Shown: in pieces, positions 8,490 through 13,914 of the stretch
Position numbering within the stretch: the first letter of the stretch is position 1
How the letters are laid out: every line of letters starts with the position of its first letter
Source: Euperipatoides rowelli
Lineage: Eukaryota > Onychophora > Udeonychophora > Euonychophora > Peripatopsidae
Length of the DNA stretch: 13,914 bases
Strand: one strand, 5' to 3'
Assembly (NCBI GenBank): GCA_003024985.2
Contig: PXIH01S0032152.1
Made by a program: the position numbers and the translations under genes
Notes under the pieces: model-generated
What the model was told of the DNA's origin: nothing
Seen by the model: the letters and a program-made list of their open reading frames with translations, nothing else
Database searches by the model: none

Positions 8490-9395
8490 GTACGCATCTT
8501 TTGAGAAAAAAATTTGTATCTACACATCTTTATTTCACCTGCTATTCCCAAATAGTTTAAATTATATAAACGTTTTAATATCTGAGTAATTCCTACTCTA
8601 AATTTTACTGAAATATCTTGTGTAATTTGTTCTGAAATTTTCGTAATAGACATCTTAGGCTATTAAAAAAAATTATTTTTTCTCAGCGCTTGCCTGGTAC
8701 TTCTAAAAGTTCCCGGTTAAATTTTTTTTTTTTTATGTATTTAAATTTATTTAAATAAGAAAAAAAACATTCCTGATGCCTTTATAAATCTTATTTTTTT
8801 TCTCTGCTTTATAAATTGCATTTTTTTTTTTCAATGAAACTATTTTGATGAAAATTATTACTTAAAATAGTTTTGTATTTTTTTTAAAAAAAATTTCCTT
8901 TGTAGGCTATTTGTTTTTCACAAAAAAAAAAAAAAAAAAAAAACCTGCCTACATGGTCATTTTTGGGACCATTTTTGAAAACAGTCGGGTTTTTTATCTA
9001 AACCTACTTTAAGCATAGGCCTCAATACAATGGCAGATTGTCATTTTATACCTTCTTATATCTTTCGTGAGTATATTCTACTAACCTATATGAAAGCACT
9101 TTTTATTTATTGCATAATAATGCCATATCACTATTTCAGACCTTGGTTGTGCAATAGACAATTTGTGCTTATTAGCCTTGCTTTAACCAACAATTTTAGG
9201 TGTCACCATTTCTATAACATATACAGTACTTAGTATTATAGTTACTTGCCCAAAAACACTGTAAACACCAATACAATTATATACTCAGCAGTATAAATAG
9301 TGTTACTTTATCAATAGTGCTGCAATATAAAACACTAATACATACATAAATATTAAATTAAATCCAACTCAAAAAAGAATAAGTGCAGTTTGTTT

Positions 9396-9427
9396 ATATA
9401 CAGTACGTACCTACATGTACTGTATAT
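9396..9427. repeat. 32-bp palindrome
   Basis: ATATACAGTAC (9396-9406) and GTACTGTATAT (9417-9427) are perfect inverted copies around a 10-base spacer. Confidence 0.85.
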
Positions 9428-10336
9428 GTTTTAGTTTTAATTCACTTTTAAATTCAGTAACACTGTTATGTAATCTTGTGGTTCATCAAAGTAATCTAAA
9501 ACTATCTCATTACTAAACTTCTGTTCATTATAATCCCTGGCACCTGAGGCTAAGTTTTATCTTTATTTTTACCTTCAAACAACTTGATTTTAAAAAGTGG
9601 TGTTTTTTTATAATTTTATTTTAAATTTAAAAAATATGCTTGAAAAAAAAAGTAAAATAGAGTAATAGTTTCTCAAACCCCACTTCAACTATCAGAGGGA
9701 TAAAAAACTTGAGGGAACCCTAGACCATGTTAAAATGTTTGAAACCAGCTAGGTAAGTAACTGATGCCATATTGTAATTCAAGGTTTAATTATTCATTCC
9801 CTTTGAAATTTAGGGTGCATTTCCAAGCTGAATAGGAGAGATTTGTAACAATATCTAAATAAAAATAAAAGATTGAGTTACAGTAGATATGTTCAAAATA
9901 CAATATATACAATTTATGCTTGTAGATCAAATATACAATACATTTTATTAATATTGAACAATTTAAAATAGAATAAACAGCCGGTAAACTATATTCAGTT
10001 TGCACTATCCATCTTTGACTATTTCATCAAGCAATTGGTGAAATTAGTCAAACTTTTTCACATTTCAATGATTATTTACAGTACTGTATATTCTATAGAC
10101 TATGTCTCTTTTTTAATTTACAGTAATATGCTAAATTTATTTTCCCTCCTTTATTAAAGTGTTAGTGATTCTTTTTTTAAAACTTTAAATGACAAATTCT
10201 TCAATTCTCTGGATAAAAATGATACATTAAAATTTACATACAGAAATAATATATAATTAAACTATTTAATTTTTATATAATAAATATTTCAAAGTATTAA
10301 GCAATATACAGAATAATAATTTGGCTTAGAGCTTAC

Positions 10337-11442
10337 CTGATTTGACATTTTGGTAAACGAAATGTAGTTTCACTCAGGTATGACTTATGCAATGAATTCA
10401 GTTTTGCTTTCTTTACTTGTACTCCATCGGTTTCTATCTGAGGTAGGTCTCCCAAAGGATAATCGTTAGAAATTTTTACTGCGTCATGCAACTCGGATAA
10501 CATAAGGCGTCTAGCTTTTTCTAAAATTTGCTGGCATTTTTTATTAGCAAAGAGAACATTTACATTTTTAGCGTAATCTGCGAGAGATGTCTGATCTGAA
10601 GTCAAGAATTTGAGTTCAACTAATTTTTCTTGAAATTTCTCCGCATCAGTAATAATAATATCAAATTTTTCAAGATCTTTATTATTAGTAGGTATTGCTT
10701 GACAGAGACATTCTTGAATAATGGTGTCCATTAGATCCTTGGCCAGCACACTACCAAGACTAGACATGGCGGTTTCTTGATTTTCATTAATGCAAACATG
10801 AAACAGAGTCTTATGAAGAAAATTAAATAGCATCTCAATTTGAGAAAAAACATCCGAAGGCTTTGTGACAGTATCGGAATTGTCAAAACTAATTTCTAGA
10901 ACTTCACTGTAAGTTTTAGGAACTATACGCAACACTGCTTTTTGTTTCATCAGAGGGTTTATAATGTGATGCATCAAACGTTTGGAAAATCCTTTCAACT
11001 TACTTTCCAGAACACCGACAAAATGTAAAGCCTGAATCAATGTCTCGAGTTTGTTATCTTCTAATGTTACATTACATATTTGCAGTTCTATTTTCTTTTT
11101 CTTTTCTTTATCACTGGTCACATCCATTTTGATCTTTTCATTCCATATTTCAGATAAATCATAAATGAGTTTTTCCTGCTTGAAACGATATTCGGTTTGT
11201 ATAGCTTTGAATATTCTTATTTCTTCTTCTCTCTCATGAGCAGGTTTATCGAGCATAACTCTAACATCCTTTAAGCACTTGGCTGCATGTAGATAATCCT
11301 CTTCAATCAATTTGTCAATGCTGCTCAACTTTTCATGAATATGTAATAATTTATTGAGAATGTTAAGAATACCAACACTTTCATTCAACTGTCTTGACAA
11401 GTCTTGAAATTCATTAGTCGACACATTCAGTTGATTTTTAAT
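10337..11442 (-). CDS. ZW10: ZW10 large central exon
   Basis: One uninterrupted 1106-bp exon encodes 368 residues plus two bases (phase 2 donor). The acceptor is TTTGTTTCAG|ATT and the donor is ATCAG|GTAAGC. It joins the upstream exon in phase 0, giving IECE|IKNQLNVST, parallel to human IESE|VRRDLHVST. The product is the rest of the helical N-terminal region and the middle domain of ZW10. Recognisable family blocks in order are NVSTNEFQDL, ESKLKGFSKRLMHHIINPL, KPSDVFSQIEMLFNFLHKTL, CQAIPTNNKDLEKF, VNVLFANKKCQQILEKARR and SELHDAVKI. It corresponds to about human residues 81-479, being some 30 residues shorter. Shortening is plausible in the charged stretch near DKEKKKKIE and in the linker before FRLPKCQI. 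ZW10 recruits dynein and supports Mad1-Mad2 loading at kinetochores through RZZ. In interphase it tethers Golgi-to-ER vesicles. The frame is intact, so the gene looks functional. Vertebrate ZW10 is split into several exons over this span. Confidence 0.96.
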
Positions 11443-12681
11443 CTGAAACAAATGCAAAATTGCTAAATATTTATCATTTTGTCTAGGCAACAATCAATTG
11501 TATTGGTACTTGTTAATTATACGGTCTTCAATATGAAATCAATAACAAAGTATTAAGTGGTGGTGCATTTGACAGAATGCTCTCGGGGCTCTACGATTTT
11601 TAGAAAAACATTGTGTAGGCTATATGCGATTTTAGATGAATTCAGTACGGTATACAAATTTATATAATGACCACAAACATAACAATTTACAGATATTGAT
11701 AATAGCAAATTAGAAATAATAAAACATGTCAATACATTCACTAGTGGCAACCGTACAATTATCAAATACTGTACCATAATCTTTTTAATCTATAAAAATA
11801 ATGAAACTATAACTTACATTCTAAGTGAACATTAATCGATATTTAGTGCAATACAAACACTGTAAGTTGAGCAGGAGTATACAAAGTTTAGATTTTTACT
11901 CAACGATAGAAGGTGTAAGCTAATGCAAATTTTAAAACAAATATTTAGTTAAAATTTTATATAAAAAGGCAGGTGGTAGTTTAATTAACTCCTTGATTCC
12001 GGAAAAATCCCTTCAGGCATTTTAAATTTGAAGGAATCGGGACTTTCCTCAAATGGTAAACGCTGATTTCTAAGTAGAAGCTAAACCAAATTAAAACCTT
12101 CAGCAAAATTATTTCTACTGTACTTTAAAAAAATCTACCTTGAACATTGCAGATGATAGTAAATCTTAACACCAAGAGTATGTTTAGAATAGAAGCAATT
12201 TAACAGGGTTTTATTATGGTTCAGCTTCTATTATTAGTAGAAATCAGAGCTTCCTTGTAATTACTAAAAGATTTAATAAGTCAAAAAGGATTTTTCCTTC
12301 CTAGGCTTATACTTATAATACAGTATATTTGGTCAATTAAATCATTTAAATAAATAAATGATTAAATAAGGATTTATTAGTTTAAGATTTTATTAATGTT
12401 ATACAATATAAATCATTTTAAAATGTTCCCTGAGGAAGAGGAATTATTTTGATATTCCCTTTCCCCTATATTTTCTATAACAGCAGTGTAAAACATTGCT
12501 TGCAGTAGTCCAATTTGAACTGAATGTACAGTAGGCTATGCTTATAGTGCAAAAATTGATTAATAAATAGACTATGGTATTTCTCATAAAAAATGGAAAA
12601 AATTTAAGTAGTCTAGATGTATAATAGCAAAATTAAAATACAGTAGCCTAAATGATTTTTTTTTTTAAAAAAAAACCTTAC
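11443..12681 (-). other. ZW10 intron between second and third exons
   Basis: A phase-0 GT-AG intron of 1239 bp lies between GAG|GTAAGG and TTTCAG|ATT. It is AT-rich and holds the foldback repeat at 11999-12302. No other coding signal was recognised; the open frame at 11553-11777 shows no family resemblance. Confidence 0.9.
11999..12302. mobile_element. ~300-bp foldback (MITE-like) element in intron
   Basis: The left arm has CCGGAAAAATCC (11999-12010) and, further in, GCTGATTTCTAAGTAGAAGC then TAAACCAAATTAAAACC (12062-12098). The right arm carries the inverted counterparts: GGTTTTATTATGGTTCAGC then TTCTATTATTAGTAGAAATC (12207-12246), and AAGGATTTTTCCT (12287-12298). The order and spacing of matching blocks mirror each other, as in a palindromic MITE. 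No target duplication or coding capacity was seen. Confidence 0.65.
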
Positions 12682-12884
12682 CTCACATTCAATCTTGTTT
12701 GTAAGGGAATGCATTTCTTCAGAAATAATTTCAATACGACTGGACAAGTCCATCGTAGCTGTAAAGCTGGGATAAAACTCTTCATATCGTTTAACAAGAC
12801 ACTCGTAAGTTTGTACTTTAACTTCATCAATACGCTGAGATAACTTCACAATTTTACTGTTGAAGTCTTCTTTCTCCAATTTAC
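12682..12884 (-). CDS. ZW10: ZW10 second coding exon (N-terminal coiled coil)
   Basis: This 203-bp exon encodes 67 residues plus the last two bases of a codon split by the upstream intron (phase 1). It begins after a pyrimidine-rich CTAG acceptor and ends GAG|GTAAGG, a good donor. The peptide starts KLEKEDFNSK and contains KRYEEFYPSF and SLTNKIECE. It aligns without gaps to the start of animal ZW10 (human LEKEDL..., KKYSEFLPS, LKSRIESE). In the family this segment is part of the N-terminal helical coiled coil, which binds RINT1 in the NRZ tether and is used for RZZ assembly at kinetochores. The first codons read through a TTG that is leucine here, not a start, so the initiator ATG must lie in an upstream exon. 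Identity rests on remembered family sequence plus continuity with the next two exons. Confidence 0.93.
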
Positions 12885-13914
12885 CTAGAAAAAGGGAACA
12901 TAGATTAAAAATATTACTTCCCTACAAATTATTAGGAAATAACATTTTAATTTAGTTAATAAAATGTATGTTACTCTTAACATAGGCTATTAGAAATTTC
13001 CAAATACAATAAAGTAGTTTAAAGATTCAATTTGCTCAATACAAGGACTAAACTAGTACTAGACAAATTTCTAAAATTGTTTTGTTTTAGAAGCAAATTT
13101 CATGGCAATTACTGTATATGATTATTATGGAATCAAGTCTTTTCCTTACTATGTATGTAATGATTCTGAACTTAAAAGATTGAACTACAAAAAAAAAAAA
13201 GTTTGGTGTGGGATGAAAAGTGGAGTGCTACAGGTTGAGATACAAATTTAGTTTGTAAATGAGATATTTTAAAAATGATTGGCTGTTGTGGGGACAAATT
13301 AGTTTTGGTGATGGAAAGGAGTAAATGGGTGGAGAGAGAGAGAGAGATAGGACATTATGGACAGTTATTGATTTGTACAAGTAGATTGAAAATTTACTTA
13401 ACCACCATTTCATCCTTGCTGGATATTCAGTTTAGAAAATAAAAATTTGTATTGCTTTTAAATAATTAGGCCTAATAAGAAATTGTCATTAGGTCCCAAT
13501 TATTTTTATTTTATTATTTTCAAATTTAGGTTGTAGGCCTAACAATCTTTTATAAGATATTTTATATGATTAAAAAAATTTCCATTATAAGTATATTTTA
13601 CCATAATTCACAACTAGTCTATAGGCTATAATGTATCTTGATGTTTGATGGACAATTATATTTATATACTCTTTCCAGTGACAAGATGTACGACATAAGT
13701 ATACAAGAGTGACATTATGTTTCAAAAACAAAGGATAACACTTTAAACATGTTATATAAGTATGGTGTAGGCTAATGAATTACTGTATCTTATTTCATGT
13801 AAATAGTGTTTTTAAACTATTACCGGTACTGTTGTACGTTAAATACAAATACAAATATGTCGGACAACAACAGACTATAGTCCAGCGAGGTTGTCCCTAG
13901 TCCTAATCTATTTT
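12885..13914 (-). other. ZW10 first intron and/or upstream region (partial)
   Basis: This AT-rich stretch lies upstream of the exon at 12682-12884. The phase-1 acceptor at its edge shows that at least one earlier exon exists. A (GA)n microsatellite lies at about 13332-13347 and a poly(A) tract near 13189-13200. The last ~60 bases are less AT-rich and contain short inverted repeats (GGACTATAGTC type), but no ATG on the minus strand. One weak candidate first exon is discussed in the findings. No promoter was recognised. Confidence 0.6.
13332..13347. repeat. (GA)n microsatellite
   Basis: A short run of about seven GA dinucleotides, ending GATAGG. Confidence 0.85.

Larger units (their letters stand above)
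7804..10336 (-). other. ZW10 intron between third and fourth exons
   Basis: A phase-2 GT-AG intron of 2533 bp runs between ATCAG|GTAAGC and TTTCAG|TGT. It is AT-rich, with long T runs and an A22 tract near 8922-8943. It contains a possible degraded DNA transposon (8103-8489), a degenerate tandem repeat (8175-8317) and a short palindrome (9396-9427). I saw no convincing exon in 9000-10336. Confidence 0.9.

Noticed and set aside
8333-8653. Overlapping open frames on both strands (8333-8560 +, 8378-8653 -)
   Set aside because: They lie within an intron over a low-complexity, transposon-like stretch and match no family I know.
9030-10005. Open frames at 9030-9233 (+) and 9790-10005 (-)
   Set aside because: They lie inside the intron between two phase-matched ZW10 exons and have composition expected of random AT-rich DNA.
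12652-12843. Plus-strand open frame at 12652-12843
   Set aside because: It is the antisense shadow of a ZW10 exon.
13228-13413. Minus-strand open frame starting MKWW, with a GTTAAG donor close to its ATG, considered as ZW10 first exon
   Set aside because: The possible donor leaves two bases of a codon, which does not fit the phase-1 acceptor of the next exon, and the peptide shows no family resemblance.

Overview
The window looks like AT-rich nuclear DNA of an animal, probably a marine invertebrate. The coding sequence is split by GT-AG introns and there are no bacterial-style operons. Non-coding DNA is full of A/T homopolymers, foldback repeats and DNA-transposon remnants. The species cannot be fixed from the sequence.

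The one clear cellular gene is ZW10, a subunit of the kinetochore RZZ complex (ROD-ZW10-ZWILCH) and of the ER/Golgi NRZ tethering complex (NAG-RINT1-ZW10). It lies on the minus strand. Three coding exons can be placed to the base with matching splice phases: 12682-12884, 10337-11442 and 7628-7803. Together they encode about 493 residues, equivalent to roughly human residues 14-538 of about 779. The start codon exon is not securely found. The exons for the last ~240 residues are not visible in 1-7627, so the gene runs off the low-coordinate end and perhaps also the high end. The middle exon is unusually long (1106 bp).

If the missing 3' exons lie outside the window, 1-7627 is one very long intron, and most of its recognisable content is mobile DNA. 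A hAT element (1930-5724, nearly perfect 8-bp target duplication) carries a frameshifted, 3'-truncated transposase fragment. It is split by a second hAT-like element (1951-5303, ends CAGGGTTC...GAACCCTG). That element in turn contains a unit with ~200-bp inverted arms (2899-4572), enclosing a 90-bp hairpin and a ~125-bp tandem repeat. A separate 715-bp TA-flanked element (6331-7045) contains about eleven copies of a 15-20 bp GGCGCTCTTGYTTGG-like motif in both orientations, including a perfect 41-bp palindrome. Smaller foldbacks lie at 1503-1634, 6053-6137, 9396-9427 and 11999-12302.

No tRNA, rRNA, CRISPR array or prokaryotic feature was seen. No promoter or terminator could be supported. No wholly new biological system is evident. 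The most unusual object is the motif-array element at 6331-7045, followed by the nested transposons.
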